Source: Talpa occidentalis (taxonomy: Eukaryota > Chordata > Mammalia > Eulipotyphla > Talpidae). Taken from it: 64,000 nt of DNA. Positions within the stretch are counted from its first letter, which is position 1; every line of letters begins with the position of its first letter. A program made the position numbers and the translations under genes. Below the pieces are notes generated by a model. That model had not been told where the DNA came from. It worked only from the letters and a program-made list of their open reading frames with translations, and did not search any database. This document shows positions 35,201-46,344 of the stretch, in pieces. The stretch is taken from NCBI RefSeq assembly GCF_014898055.3, contig NW_023601212.1, positions 56,842,329 to 56,906,328 on the forward strand, read 5' to 3'.

Positions 35201-35379
35201 TAACTGTTATGATCTAGTTGTCCTATTAACTATAAAGTTTTAGAATAACTTGGATAGTTTATCCAGTATTTTTTAAAACATGGGGTGAGTCTCTCTAAAA
35301 AATTGCTTGATGACATGGCTGGGGAGGTTTAGCAGTGGGTAAGCTAAGTAATGGAGTGAGACTGAAATAGCTCCACGGA

Positions 35380-35540
35380 AATAAAGCATTTAATGTGGGA
35401 ATAAATGAAGTTGCCACCCAGAACTAACAGCCAAAAGCCTAGTCAGGCTGTAATTAATGAATGCGATGGCCAAGATTTATAAGGATATTTTAAGAAGTAA
35501 CTGCATTGTTTGAAGTGCTAGGTTTTATGCCTGGGCTGAA
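35380..35540. promoter_or_regulatory. Candidate conserved non-coding element
   Basis: Non-repeat, with taattaatgaatgcgatgg near 35451 (overlapping homeodomain cores and a retained CpG), atttaatg and aataaatga. No open frame. Support is by composition only. Confidence 0.28.
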
Positions 35541-35859
35541 GTAAGATCAATGGGAAGTCCATTAGGCCCAAGATTTAATGTTGGGGATGAGGCTCAACCC
35601 CAGCTTCAGGGCATTGCACAGTGGCTACCAGGGATGCTTTCTCTAGGAGTGGAGGCCCATGGGGATATGAAAACAGTTACCAAACACTTGGAGCCAGAGG
35701 AGAAAATTGGTAGCTTATACCTCTTTCCTGTTAGAAAATGCAGAATTGAGCTTTCCAGCCCAAACTTTCCCAGGAAGGCTTCTCTTTTAACTCCTTAGCA
35801 TATTCCAGCTAGCAAGTCAGCAGAGGTTTCCTCAGCCTGCCTGCTATAGAAAGACTTTA

Positions 35860-36135
35860 TTTATTTATTTTTTCCCAAAGATTTATTTATTTATTTATAC
35901 AAGCACTGGGTACAGTCAGAAGCATGGGAGGGTGAGAGAATTCACCAGAGCCAAAACGGGAAGCAGAACAGGCAGATGGAAGAAATACACTACTGAGGGG
36001 AGTAGCGGGTGCAGCAGGAGAGGTCTGCATGCCATGTGAGACCCTCGCCGGTGGCCGGGGATCGAACCAGCGCTGCAGAGGCTGTGGGCAGCTTTGCAGC
36101 CCAGCGCTCAACTGCTGAGCCACCGGGGAGGCCCA
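35860..36135 (-). mobile_element. tRNA-derived SINE, younger subtype
   Basis: Minus-strand copy with cactgggtacagtcagaagc, the gatcgaaccagc B-box region near 36060 and head gccaccggggaggccc. Duplication (a)tgctatag(a/g)aagacttta at 35842-35859 and 36136-36153, one mismatch. Confidence 0.94.
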
Positions 36136-36599
36136 TGCTATAGGAAGACTTTAGACAAAACAAACTGATCATATCCTGCTGCCAGGAACTTGGTCACCCT
36201 GAGGATGAGGATATATATACGAGCTCCTGAGGGGACTGATCAGCAAAGCACAGCCTCTGCAGATGGCCTTGCTCTTGACAGGGGCAGCCAAAGAGCATTC
36301 CAAGTGGTCCATTTGCACCCGGAGGCCCTGAAGTATGCTGCAGTTTGCTTTATGACTTGTCTCATTTTTATTAGTGGTTCATAATACCCTCCTAAGACCT
36401 CTGGCTTTGAGGGTACAAAAGCACATACATGTTTTCAGTTCCCTTTTCACTTCCTGCTGGAGGACTGGACAATCAGCACAATTTGCTGAGTCTCCCTGGA
36501 CTTGATTTCCAAGTAAAAATAGTAGGCCAGGGGAGTGTCTAATTTAGTCTCACCCCCCTGAGGAAGGTGATTTTCTATCTTCCTCTGGGTCCATATTTA
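36136..36599. other. No gene seen
   Basis: Unique sequence; a short frame at 36190-36384 has no recognisable domain. Confidence 0.45.
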
Positions 36600-36850
36600 A
36601 CATTTTGATGCTGTACCAACTTTATTTCTATTGTTCCTCCTGCCTGGATGGCCTTTTACCTGCCATTTCAGCCCCTTTAAGGCTCTCCTCTTGGGCTAGT
36701 GGCATTGATGCATTCAAACCTGGTGCAGGTTGTTCTCAGCTTTTCTTGATTTAATTCTTGATCTCTCCTTGTCACTTGTTTGTACTTTTTTGTTTACTTG
36801 GCCCTTTATTTTTCATAGTTCACGCCTTGTCTAATCTTGCCTCTTAAAAC
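36600..36850 (+). repeat. LINE-2 3' region, diverged
   Basis: cctcctgcctggatggcctttta and ttcagcccctttaaggctctcct follow L2 3' order; later parts (cacttgtttgtacttttttg) fit loosely. Limits approximate. Confidence 0.55.
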
Positions 36851-37049
36851 CCCTCTTTTATTAGATGCTTATCAACTACTCCCAAGTTTGGATTTCAGAT
36901 CTTTCGCTTTTTGTTCTGGAAGTGGCTGTAGAGTCCTCCCTCAGTTGTGGTTTACTCTACAGGTGGCGTGCCTGATGGTGACACCTGTCTCTTCTGCCCC
37001 AAGCATATGCTCCATGTATTTGTATGGAATTTCACATTTTTATTAAGAA

Positions 37050-37230
37050 TTATAAAGTAATTATTCATTGTGTGTTTTCTTTGTATCAGGCACCATGCTA
37101 ATACTTGGTGTACATTATCTCACTTTGGTATACATTTTAACAGAATTCACACTCTTATGACCATTTTACCAATGAAGAAACATAAAGTCTCACAAATGGC
37201 ATATTCACATCTACCAAACTCCAAAGCTTA
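37050..37230 (-). repeat. MIR SINE fragment
   Basis: Reverse MIR: ttctttgtatcaggcaccatgctaatacttggtgtacattatctcac, then cttatgaccattttaccaatgaagaaac. Confidence 0.75.
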
Positions 37231-37234
37231 TCTT

Positions 37235-37335
37235 AATTTTTTAGTAATTTTTAAAAATTGATGTAGCATTGGCTTACAATGCTGTATGTATCACAGGGGT
37301 ATAGATTCATACTTCTTCAAATGTGTGTTACCAAG
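37235..37335 (-). mobile_element. L1 3'-terminus scrap
   Basis: ttaaaaattgatgtagcattggcttacaatgctgtatgtat...tgtgtgttacca parallels the L1 3' terminus at 29625-29710 in this window. Confidence 0.55.
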
Positions 37336-37369
37336 GCCTTTTAATTATAACCCTGTAATTCATTTTTAA

Positions 37370-37540
37370 AATCTAATTTGATCCCCTCAATAATATTATA
37401 AGGTAGCTATTATTGCCCCTATTTTACAGAGGGGAAAACAGAGGCCCTGGGAAGGTAGGTGACTCATCCAATTAGAAAATAGAAAGCTAGGAACTGGATA
37501 CAGGCCTTTTGATCCTAAGTTCAGTTCCTAATCAGGTGTG
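37370..37540 (-). repeat. MIR SINE fragment
   Basis: Reverse MIR: aataatattataaggtagctattattgcccctattttacagaggggaaaacagaggccctgg, then ggtgactcatccaatta. Confidence 0.8.
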
Positions 37541-38073
37541 TTAGGGAGCAAGCCTGAGGTTGAGGCCCCTGTGTGTTTTATCATTTTCTGTGACTTGTAG
37601 TCCTTGACTTTATATCACTTTACTTCCATTTCTTCTATCACTTCCTCCTGCAGAGATACCACAAAGGTTCTGTAGCTTTTGCCTTTCCCATGAAGAGTCC
37701 TAAAGAAAGTGTGACTTTGTCCTACGTATAGAGCACCAAATGGATACCATCTCCACCAGCTTTCTGAGCTTGGTACCCAGAAGACAACTGAATAATGTTC
37801 TTTTTTCAAAAAATACAAAGAACAGAGGATCTTGGTAGAACCAAGTTATCATTCTGTCTGAGAGGCAAGAAAATTATGCAATGAGCCAGTCATTTACTTT
37901 GATGAACAGTGTTTGTTATCTGTCCACTGAACATCAGAGTGATTTTTAGGAATAACTGAATGAGAGCACAAAGAAATAACTAGAATATGATAAATAGTTG
38001 CTGAGGATCCTGAAGTATCCAACACACAGACTTGTCTTACTGAGTCGTACTCAGTCATGGGGGAGGTGATTGA
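37541..38073. other. No gene seen
   Basis: Unique sequence between a MIR and a young L1; a minus-strand frame at 37615-37818 shows no domain. Confidence 0.45.
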
Positions 38074-38089
38074 AGCACATGCTCTTATT

Positions 38090-39006
38090 TTATTTTATTT
38101 TTTTTTTGGAATATACTTTTTTTTCTTTAAATAATAAATTTTATTTTTATATTCCCCATACAATTGCAACCCCCCATTCTGACCCCAATCCCTCCCCTCC
38201 CGCCCCCACCCCCCAAAAAGTGTCTCTGGATCATAGTTTTTTGTTGATTTTGATTTTCACTTTCTTGTAGTTATTCATTTTCCTCGTCCCTTATTTAAGT
38301 TTTCTAGATTCCTGCTATGAGTGAGACCATCCGGTATTTTTCTTTTTCTTTCTGGCTTATTTTGCTGAGCATGATCCCTTCCAGCGCCATCCATGTTGCT
38401 GCAAATTGCATGTGTTTATCTTTTTGAATGCTGAGTAATATTCCATGGTATATATGTACCATATCTTCTTGATCCAGTCATCTATTTTTGGGCATTTGGG
38501 CTGTTTCCAAAGCTTAGCTATTGTAAATAGTGCTGCTATAAACATAGGGGTGCAGGTGTTCTTTGGAATTGATGTTTCTGTGTCCTTTGGGTAAATACCT
38601 AGGAGTGGAATTGCTGGATCCTATGGAAGCTCTATGTTTAGTAGGTCCAGAAATCTCCACACAGCTCTCCATAGTGGTTGGACCAGTTTGCACTCCCACC
38701 AACAGTGCAGAAGAGTTCCTTTTTCTCCACACCCTTGCCAACATTTGTTGTTGCTAGTTTTTTTAATATGTGCCATTCTCACTGGTGTAAGATGGTATCT
38801 CATGGTAGTTTTGATTTGCATTTCCCTGATTACAAGTGATGTTGAACATTTTTTCATATGCCTGTTGGCCATTTGCATTTCCTCTTCAGAGAAGTTTCTT
38901 TTTAGCTCTTCTGCCCATTTTTGGACTGGATTATTTTCTTTGTTGTTGTTGAGTCTCATCAGCTCTTTGCAGATTTTTGTGATCAGTCCTTTATCATTAG
39001 TGTTGG
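38090..39006 (-). mobile_element. Young 5'-truncated LINE-1 insertion
   Basis: Minus-strand L1 3' end of about 917 bp. It has an A-tail (T-run near 38096-38126), the 3'UTR with the cytosine-rich complement of the G tract at 38190-38216, and C-terminal ORF2 from about 38306 up to 39006. Frames over 38357-39013 are long but offset by a stop near 38620, at the position equivalent to the stop at 1677 in the first L1. Perfect 16 bp duplication agcacatgctcttatt at 38074-38089 and 39007-39022. Confidence 0.96.
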
Positions 39007-39209
39007 AGCACATGCTCTTATTAACACATAATGTGTGTGTACATCAGGAGGGTGTATTCAAAGGATGAATATGTCTGCTAGTGCATCCTTCCACCCCACT
39101 GCCCATCACAGTGTGTAGCACATAGACACTTTCCCAGGCATTTTGAGAGTAAAAGAATACAATAATAAAAAGAAAAAAAAATGGATAAGACTTCCTTGGG
39201 TGGGTGTGG

Positions 39210-39920
39210 CAGAAAGGGACCAGAAAAAGTCTTTGAAGATGAAGTGATTTTTAAATTAGATCTCTAAAAATGCATTGGAATTTATTCCAAGGAGAAGGGG
39301 AGGAGAGGAGTAGTGTGCTAAGTGATAGGACTTGAGGGAGGTATGACCTGATCGGGAGTTGTGGCCACCTTATGAAGGACATTAGGTATTGAGCTAAAGG
39401 ATTTGATTTTGCTTTGTAAGTGATTAGAACCAGGGAAATGTTAAGACTCAGGAGTGACAGGATTAGTCCAGGATTATAGGGGAGAGAGATGAAGGCAGGT
39501 CTCTGTGAGGGCTTGACCAGGTCTGCTTCTCACTGCAGCCTTGCAGGTGTCATTTGGACAGGGCGGCGCAGGAGACACCTAGAGAGATGAAACATGATTG
39601 ATGAAAGTGCTGTTAGCTGAGATGGGAAATTTGGAATGAAGAGGAATTGTGTAGGTAGGAGCAAGGGTAAAGTGGGGTGGAGATCATGAATTTCAAATGT
39701 ATCGTGTTGAATTTGTGATGCCTTTGGGAAATCTAAGTGGATGTTTTCGTGAGATAAGTTGTGACATAAGACTGGATTTTTGCAGAAGTGAGATCTATAA
39801 ATTTATTTAGAACCTGTCAGGATATAGGAATTATGCAATGTTGGTATGAATGGAGTCACTTTTGGAGAGCATTAAGAGGACTTAAAAATGCTAGCTGGAG
39901 TTAGCAATCTCTTAGACAGA
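39210..39920 (-). repeat. LINE-2 fragment
   Basis: Reverse L2 with the characteristic purine-rich run: ggaccagaaaaagtctttgaagatgaagtga, gattttgctttgtaagtgattagaaccaggg, caggattagtccaggattatagg, gtaggagcaagggtaaag, and aatctaagtggatgt near 39730. Limits approximate; it may continue as the 40080-40560 piece. Confidence 0.7.
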
Positions 39921-40079
39921 TTGTTTTAAATCTGGAATAGTAAGTCTCTTTTGTCTAGAAACATCTGATAACATTGAAAGGATCCATTTTTTCTGCAACT
40001 CAGTGAGATAGAAATTGTTGAGGTAATTTTCATGAACTTTAAAGGGAGTCTCTCCCATTCATTCTTTCATCCTCATGGA

Positions 40080-40560
40080 TACCATTCATGTCGATTCAGT
40101 TAAACATCCTGAACCAGCTTCTACTATATCAAAGCCACTACATTAGGGATTGTGGGGCTTACAAAAAGATTGAGCACTTCCTTCAAGGAATTTCCAGCAT
40201 CTTGGAGGATATAAACAAGAGTTTAAGTGACTCTAATGGAAGGTGGAATAAAGTCAGGACTGTGCCATTTACATTGACAAATGCTGGTGTTCAAAGAGAG
40301 GTGTTAATGTTTGCAGAGGTAAGAAAAAGTTCCATAGAGAGAGTAGACTTGAAGAATAAATAGATTTATGGTCAGCAAGGATTGCACAGATTAGTGATAG
40401 AAGAAACAAAATCAAAGTGATAGAGAGGATTTAGTTTAGCTGGTTTGTAGAGGAACATTGGGAAGTAAACCTGAGAAGATGGATTAAAGCCTTGAATGCC
40501 AAGGTGAAGAGATTGTATTTGGTTTCATAGTCCAAAGAGCTCAGATTTTCTTTCAACAAT
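40080..40560 (-). repeat. LINE-2 fragment
   Basis: Reverse L2: cttacaaaaagattgagcacttccttcaaggaattt...tggaggatataaacaagag, later gaagatggattaaagccttgaatgccaaggtgaagagattg. The 91-codon plus-strand frame at 40088-40363 lies within this repeat and is not a gene. Confidence 0.65.
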
Positions 40561-41089
40561 ATTTAGAGGTCAATACTAGGCCTTCCTCAATTTCAGAACA
40601 AATGGGTTTTAGAAGAACGGAGCTCCTTTTTCAAGGAGAAAGTTAATTGATTGGTATTACAGAGTCATCATATATGGTCAACCCCAAATTGAAAACCCAC
40701 TTCTGAAGATAGATACTGTTTGTTTAGAACTAAACCGCAGCCCCAATTCCCATTCCCTTAGATCCAGATCTGTATTTTCTTAGCACATGATTCCCTTGAG
40801 GGGACAGCTCTTGTTTTTCTCTTGAGTCATTCGTTATCTTAAATATTGGCATCTGTGAGATAAGAGTTTTCTAAATCACATTTACAGAATGCTTGTAAAC
40901 ACTCTTCATGTTTAGAACAGGTTTCTGTATTGACCTTGTCCCATTGATGTGCTCTGAACTACTTTGGGGCATTAAATTCCCCAAACTTTTACCAGGGAAG
41001 CACACTCCCAGCTCATAACTCTTTACTCTGCCTGGACGTGAACCTCGAACATTAATGTAGCTCCCCACATAACCAAGCTGACAGAATTT
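40561..41089. other. No gene seen
   Basis: Unique sequence with no repeat or coding signal recognised. Confidence 0.45.
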
Positions 41090-41240
41090 TCAGTAAAACC
41101 TGAGCTGCCACAGGGATACAATATTTCATTTCCTAATTGCTCATAATTTCATCCTATTTCTTCTAACAGCAATTGAAGATGACATTACACTCCCTTTTAT
41201 GTCAGTTGATGATGCATAATTCTCTCCTGGAACAGCCAAC
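41090..41240. promoter_or_regulatory. Candidate conserved non-coding element
   Basis: Non-repeat A/T-rich segment with cctaattgctcataatttcatcc, aacagcaattgaagatgac and gttgatgatgcataattctc: several homeodomain/POU-like cores and an AP-1/CRE-like gatgatgca. Supported by motif density only. Confidence 0.3.
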
Positions 41241-42385
41241 AACTGTATTTACTAACACATTAAAAAACATCGATGTGTATTCAGGCCAGAGCCACTTTTA
41301 CGCCAGTATTTTATGTGTTTGTCAGATGGTAAAATGTTGAAAAGGAGTTTCATTCTTATAAAAGGCATCTCCCCCCCTTGCAGATAGAGAATGTACAACC
41401 CAAGGCCAGTGTATAACCAGAAATACTGGTTATTCTGTTTCCACCACCCTCCATTGACTCCCACCCGAGTCCCAGATTCATTTTCTGTCTTTCCCTCGAC
41501 TTGCTTTAAACCTGGGTTACTGTCCACCACAGACTGCATCATCTCGGCTTTTTTGCCTACTAGCCCCTGATGGGGTTTGGCCTATGGGAGGTGCCAGTGA
41601 GAAATCAGAGGCTGGGAGGAGAGATATTACGATATTTCTTTCTAGCACTCTCTTTGCTTTAGTGTGGCATTTCTGGCAGTGGGTATACTCTGCTGTGACT
41701 GTAGCCTTCACTGGGTTCTGGTTACACTAATTCTACCCCTTGCCCATTCTGCCCTGGAGGCATAACAGCTGTTATCAGTGGGCAGTTTGCTAGAGCCTCA
41801 ATATTCTTGCCTTCTCTCTGGAGGTAACCCCTTCATCTAGATCTTTGTGTGAGCTATTTGGGATATATTGCATTTCCCATTGGGATCCTGATTTAAGCAC
41901 CAGATATTGTAGCTTCCAAATACATTATTTGGCAAATGAGCTACCTAGTCACCTTGCCCATAATATTCCTGGGTCTTTCTTTCATGGTCATCAAGGGCCT
42001 GCTTTGGAAATATCATCACAAGTAATTAATCATAGGAAATTGAGGCTTACATCTGAAAAAAAAAAAGGGGACCAGAATATCTACTTTAAATGAAGACACG
42101 ATATATGGTAGGTTTTATGTGCATAGCTTATGGGAGCACATAAAATGATAAAGTTTTGATATGAATAATGTGTTCACTGATTAAAAAAAGGTCAGAGGAA
42201 GAGACATAGTGGAGCAAGCTCCATGTTATTGGGCAAACTTGCATTAAGTGAAAAAAGAAAAGGTGGGTAGATAGAACATACACTATACATGCTCACTCAT
42301 CATAGGCCGCTACTGCCTGTCTGCATGATTAGAACAGAATAGAATGTAATGAAATTATAATGGATAGCAGGGGTTCTTTGTAAGG
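41241..42385. other. No gene; unique sequence
   Basis: Minus-strand frames at 41252-41542 and 41517-41711 have no recognisable domain or splice context. Pyrimidine- and purine-rich patches only. Confidence 0.45.
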
Positions 42386-42389
42386 AATC

Positions 42390-42570
42390 CACAGATTGTC
42401 CGGCATGAGAATTCTGGAGATTAAGCTCCATTCTCAGTTCTACTACTGTGGGAACTTCACCAAATCATTGTGCCTCAGTTTTACCACAGGGAAATGGAAA
42501 TGATTACAACCATTTCAGCTACTTCAGAAGGTGGCTAAGACTATAAAATTTATAGGTATGTAAACATAAG
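42390..42570 (+). repeat. MIR SINE fragment
   Basis: MIR order: ggcatgagaattctggagattaagctcc, tctactactgtgggaacttcaccaaatcattgtgcctcagttttacc, gaaatggaaatgatta. Confidence 0.8.
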
Positions 42571-43200
42571 GGTTTATGTATATGTTACCTCTACCAGCAT
42601 AAAATCTTTATCTTACCTTATTAGAGAAAGGCTACATATTTTTCTTTTAATGTGAAAACTGTATATGATTTAGAAACGAAACTTCTCTTGCCTGAGGCTG
42701 AGTCTGATGGGGGAACACGAGGATCCAGAGGTAAGATGTAAAACATGAAGCTGTTTTGGTTGTATGGTGTCATGGACACAGGAGGTTCAATCATACTTGT
42801 GAATTGAATTTATTTTATTTATTTTATTAGTTTGGGCATAATTCACATTTCAGTGATTATAATGACCTAGACCAAAACATCTAGGTAACTTTTTTCCATG
42901 GTATTTAATTTTGATTGGATCACAGCTAATTATGTGCAGGTTTTCCTGGTCAGAATAAGGACTAAGAGTGATGGATGATTCCTTCTGGGTTTCCATAATG
43001 ATTAACAATATAGAATGTGCTAGAAACTTTATTGTGTCCAGTGACTCTGTAGAACAAGTAATGAGGCAGTATGCAGAAAATTCTGAATTTGGTAGAAATA
43101 GTAGCAGGTTTTTAATAAAGAAAAATGAACATAATTGAGGTCCTCTCTACCTGCCAATAATGGGAAAAAGGAATCTTTAACCATGAGATAGATATTATAA
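42571..43200. other. No gene seen
   Basis: A/T-rich unique sequence; nothing to annotate. Confidence 0.45.
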
Positions 43201-43204
43201 AGTC

Positions 43205-43500
43205 ATTAAAAGAGCTGAACTCTGGCATTGGAAAAATTTTCATCACCAACTATTTGACCTTGGAGCAGTATATTTTTCTTGTTTAACCTCTCTGAATCTC
43301 AATTCTCCCTTTTGTAAAATGAATATAAAATACCTTGGCTGTAATAAACTACATATGGTTACTATTATTAACTATGTACATAGCTAATATGTACATAGTT
43401 AATAATATGTTACATAATATTAATATATAATTTTTGTGCTCTATATATATGGTGCCTAGCATTGTGTCTGGTATAGGGAAGTTCCTTAATAGTAGTTATT
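43205..43500 (+). repeat. MIR SINE with a long palindrome inside
   Basis: MIR head to tail: gaactctggcattgg, ccaactatttgaccttgg, tttaacctctctgaatctcaattctcccttttgtaaaatgaatataa, then, after an A/T-rich interruption, ggtgcctagcattgtgtctgg near 43450. The interruption includes a perfect inverted repeat of 19 bp arms (43363-43381 and 43389-43407) with a 7-base loop. Confidence 0.78.
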
Positions 43501-43607
43501 AAAAACAGTAACCTGACTTCCAGATTGCCATCTTTTCCCCTATGAATAGGCTGTACTATATTTAAGTATGGAACTCTGAAACATGTCACTTAACATGAGA
43601 AAGGTTT

Positions 43608-43667
43608 ATTCATTTCCCATCTCATTTTCTAAACATGGATTCATTTCCCATCTCATTTTCTAAACAC
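43608..43667. repeat. 31-bp tandem duplication
   Basis: The unit attcatttcccatctcatt... occurs at 43608 and again at 43639 with no difference over the shared part. Confidence 0.9.
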
Positions 43668-44632
43668 CTCAGGAGGTGACTGAGAGCTGGAATTCTTCCA
43701 TCTAGTAGTTATGTCAACTAGGACTCATGGTACAAAGGAAAGAGAATCAATGGATGGATGATGTTGGCTTGATGCTTTCTAAGGACCAAGGTTGGAAGTG
43801 GCCTTACCTCTCTTGCATCTGTCTTTCATTAGCCAGACCTTAGTCTAGTCACATGGTCTCTGACCTAATTGTAAGAGAGCCTGGAAATTTGCTTTTCTTT
43901 GCCCTCAAGAAAATTAAATAATTTGCCTCTGTTTCAGATAACAGGTGTAAGATTCAAGGGTCTTTAACCAATAGATATGATGTTTCTTTTTATGTTTGAT
44001 AGTTTTCCTAATTTTTATATTACAGTATGCAAGGAGTATGGCCCTTTATAAACCTCTGGTCCTTGGAAGAATCAAGTATGTTTTAGTCTTCCATGAAAGG
44101 TACAGCTTAAAGGGGACTGAAGCTTGAGCTTTTCCTGGAAAAGTAGCTGCAGGAGTGAAGGTTATCTGCCCCGAGAACAGGAAACATGTGGTGAACAGCT
44201 GTTTGGCTGCAGGGAACTGCCAGAAAGAGTACTTATGTAAAGCTGCTTTGGGCCTTAGCAGATGAAGAAAGAGACCCAGAAGATCTTCCAAGTTTAAGAA
44301 GAAAAAAAAGTTGTCCCAATGATCTGGGGTTATTGGGGCAGTTAAAAGAAAGGAAGCTGCCACTTTGTAGGGAATAGTGGGGTGAGAGGTGTTGGTCAGG
44401 CAGTATCAGTCATGACTAGGAGCAAACTCTCAGGCAATAGTTACTATAAAACCCAGGAGGAGCCCTTAACTAAAAAAAAAAGAAAAAAAAAAAGAAAAAC
44501 ACCTTTAAATTTCTCTGCACCTTTAAAAAAATAATTATGTTTACTGTATTTTACATTTTTTTATTACCAGTAACATTTACATTTGAGCTATTCCTAGTAG
44601 AAGGATGTAGACTTTATAGTTAATGTTTTATT
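43668..44632. other. No gene; unique sequence
   Basis: A minus-strand frame at 44046-44363 (105 codons) has no domain I recognise and no supporting signals. 44470-44502 is an A-rich stretch. Confidence 0.45.
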
Positions 44633-44647
44633 AATGATACAACTTTT

Positions 44648-44915
44648 TTTTTAGATTTATTTATTTATTTATATAAGCACTGGGTACAGTCAGAAGCGCG
44701 GGAGGGTGAGAGAATTCACCAGAGCCAGAGCAGGGAGCAAAACAGGTAGACTGATGAAGTACAAGGTACACTGTTGAGGAGAGCAGCGGGTACGGCAGGA
44801 GAGGTCTGCGTGCCATGTGGGACCCTCACCGGTGGCCCGGGATCGAACCGGTGCTGCCGAGGCTGCGGGCATCTTCACAGCCCAGTGCTCAACCGCTGTG
44901 CCACCGGGGAGGCCC
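44648..44915 (-). mobile_element. tRNA-derived SINE, younger subtype
   Basis: Well preserved minus-strand copy. A 9-11 bp duplication in its body (agtacaaggtaca, near 44758) is private to this copy. Perfect 15 bp target duplication aatgatacaactttt at 44633-44647 and 44916-44930. Confidence 0.95.
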
Positions 44916-45054
44916 AATGATACAACTTTTGTGTAAAATGCATAGAAAAGTTGGGCTTCAAACTCATAAACCTGCCTCACACTTATCTATGAGTATATAC
45001 AATGATTCTCTTTTTTATATGCTTTGTCTATTCAAATTGTTTCTTTCTTAAGCC

Positions 45055-45345
45055 TCTAGCTCAAATACTGCCTTTCCCATGAGGCCTTCCCTAGGCATAT
45101 CTACCTACTACATGGTCTATTGCCAATGAACTTTAAAAGCACATATGTCTACAAGCATTTAATCACACATCCCTTTGTAACATTTCTTGGTACATTTCAT
45201 GTTGTTTAATTCTAGAGTTATTATTGCACTCCTGTTGAGATCATGTCTGTTTTCTGCAAGTTGAGGTCCAGTGCAGAGCACATAGTAGATGCTCCGTAAA
45301 GGCATAGAGTGTTGATGAATGCATGCCATGGTCCAGACAAGTTAG
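45055..45345 (+). repeat. LINE-2 3' end
   Basis: Classic L2 3' order: agctcaaatactgcctttcccatgaggccttccctagg, tttgtaacatttcttggtacatttcatg, tgagatcatgtctgttttctgc, gtgcagagcacatagtagatgctccgtaaa, ending gttgatgaatgcatg. Confidence 0.85.
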
Positions 45346-46235
45346 AGGCTGAATGATGTAGCAAGAAATGAAAACATGCCCAGAACACAGTTGCCTCTGT
45401 AAGAGTTCAGATTTGGAGGTGTGGTCTTGGAGACTTTCTCGTTGATACTTTTCAGTACCAGTTAAGAGGAGAGATGCTGCTCACAGATGCAGTGTCCTTT
45501 TTTCATTAGTCAGTGAAGTGTCAGGGTCTTAAAATGGAGTCTCAGTGAACAATTCTAGAAATACCCAGTTTCTAGTCTCCTGTTGGGAGAATGAATCATA
45601 GTCATGTACTTTGTGAATTTGAGGAACTTAACTCTCCTGAAATATATAATTATTTTTTGGTGCTTATTATCATTCTTGGGATAACTATAAATTTAAATAG
45701 ATCTGTACTCACACAGGCATAGAATTTTCTGGGGACAACTGGATATTAGAGAAATAGAGAGCTTGTAAAGAAGATGGGCATCCATCTACCTACCTAACAG
45801 CCCAGTGTGTGCAGTACCCATTGGGTTTTAAACCCTGTAGCTGATTCTGTCATGGTCTAGTGCATTCCCATGATTTACTCACTCTTCAGAATAGCAGCTC
45901 CCTTTAGACTCTGTTCAGCACCAGAGGTAACAACCTGACCAGCCAGCTGCAACTTGAGACTTGTCTGTATTATTTAAAACTTTAATAATAAAAAGAACAT
46001 TATTTTTTTTGTATGTGAATCACTATCAAGTAATTTTGTCTTATGCTACCTTATCAAGTAGGGATTACTATTTTTATTTTTTGAATACAATTATTTTGAG
46101 CATCTGTCCCAGGCCAGGTACTAGAAAAAAGAGCTGATTTGGTCCCTAATGAAAAGGTACATTGGGGGACATTAGTAAAATCAGTGTGTGGAATTAGAGC
46201 TAGAATCCCAGAACTCAGGGTTCTACTTACTGTTT
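45346..46235. other. No gene seen
   Basis: Unique sequence; no repeat recognised apart from vague MIR/L2-like wording near 46090-46130. Confidence 0.45.
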
Positions 46236-46239
46236 ATAT

Positions 46240-46328
46240 AGGACTATCATTTTGTGAGCACTTACTGTGCATCAAATGCAAAACTAAATTTATGCGTATG
46301 TTCTCATTTAATCTATAAAGTGTTCCTA
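46240..46328 (-). repeat. MIR fragment
   Basis: ttttgtgagcacttactgtgcatcaaatgcaaaac...gttctcatttaatctataaag follows the reversed MIR 3' end. Confidence 0.6.
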
Positions 46329-46344
46329 CTCTCCTCTTTGATTC

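Noticed and set aside
44046..44363. 105-codon minus-strand frame
   Set aside because: No domain, start context or exon signals; poly-F run reflects an A-rich strand.
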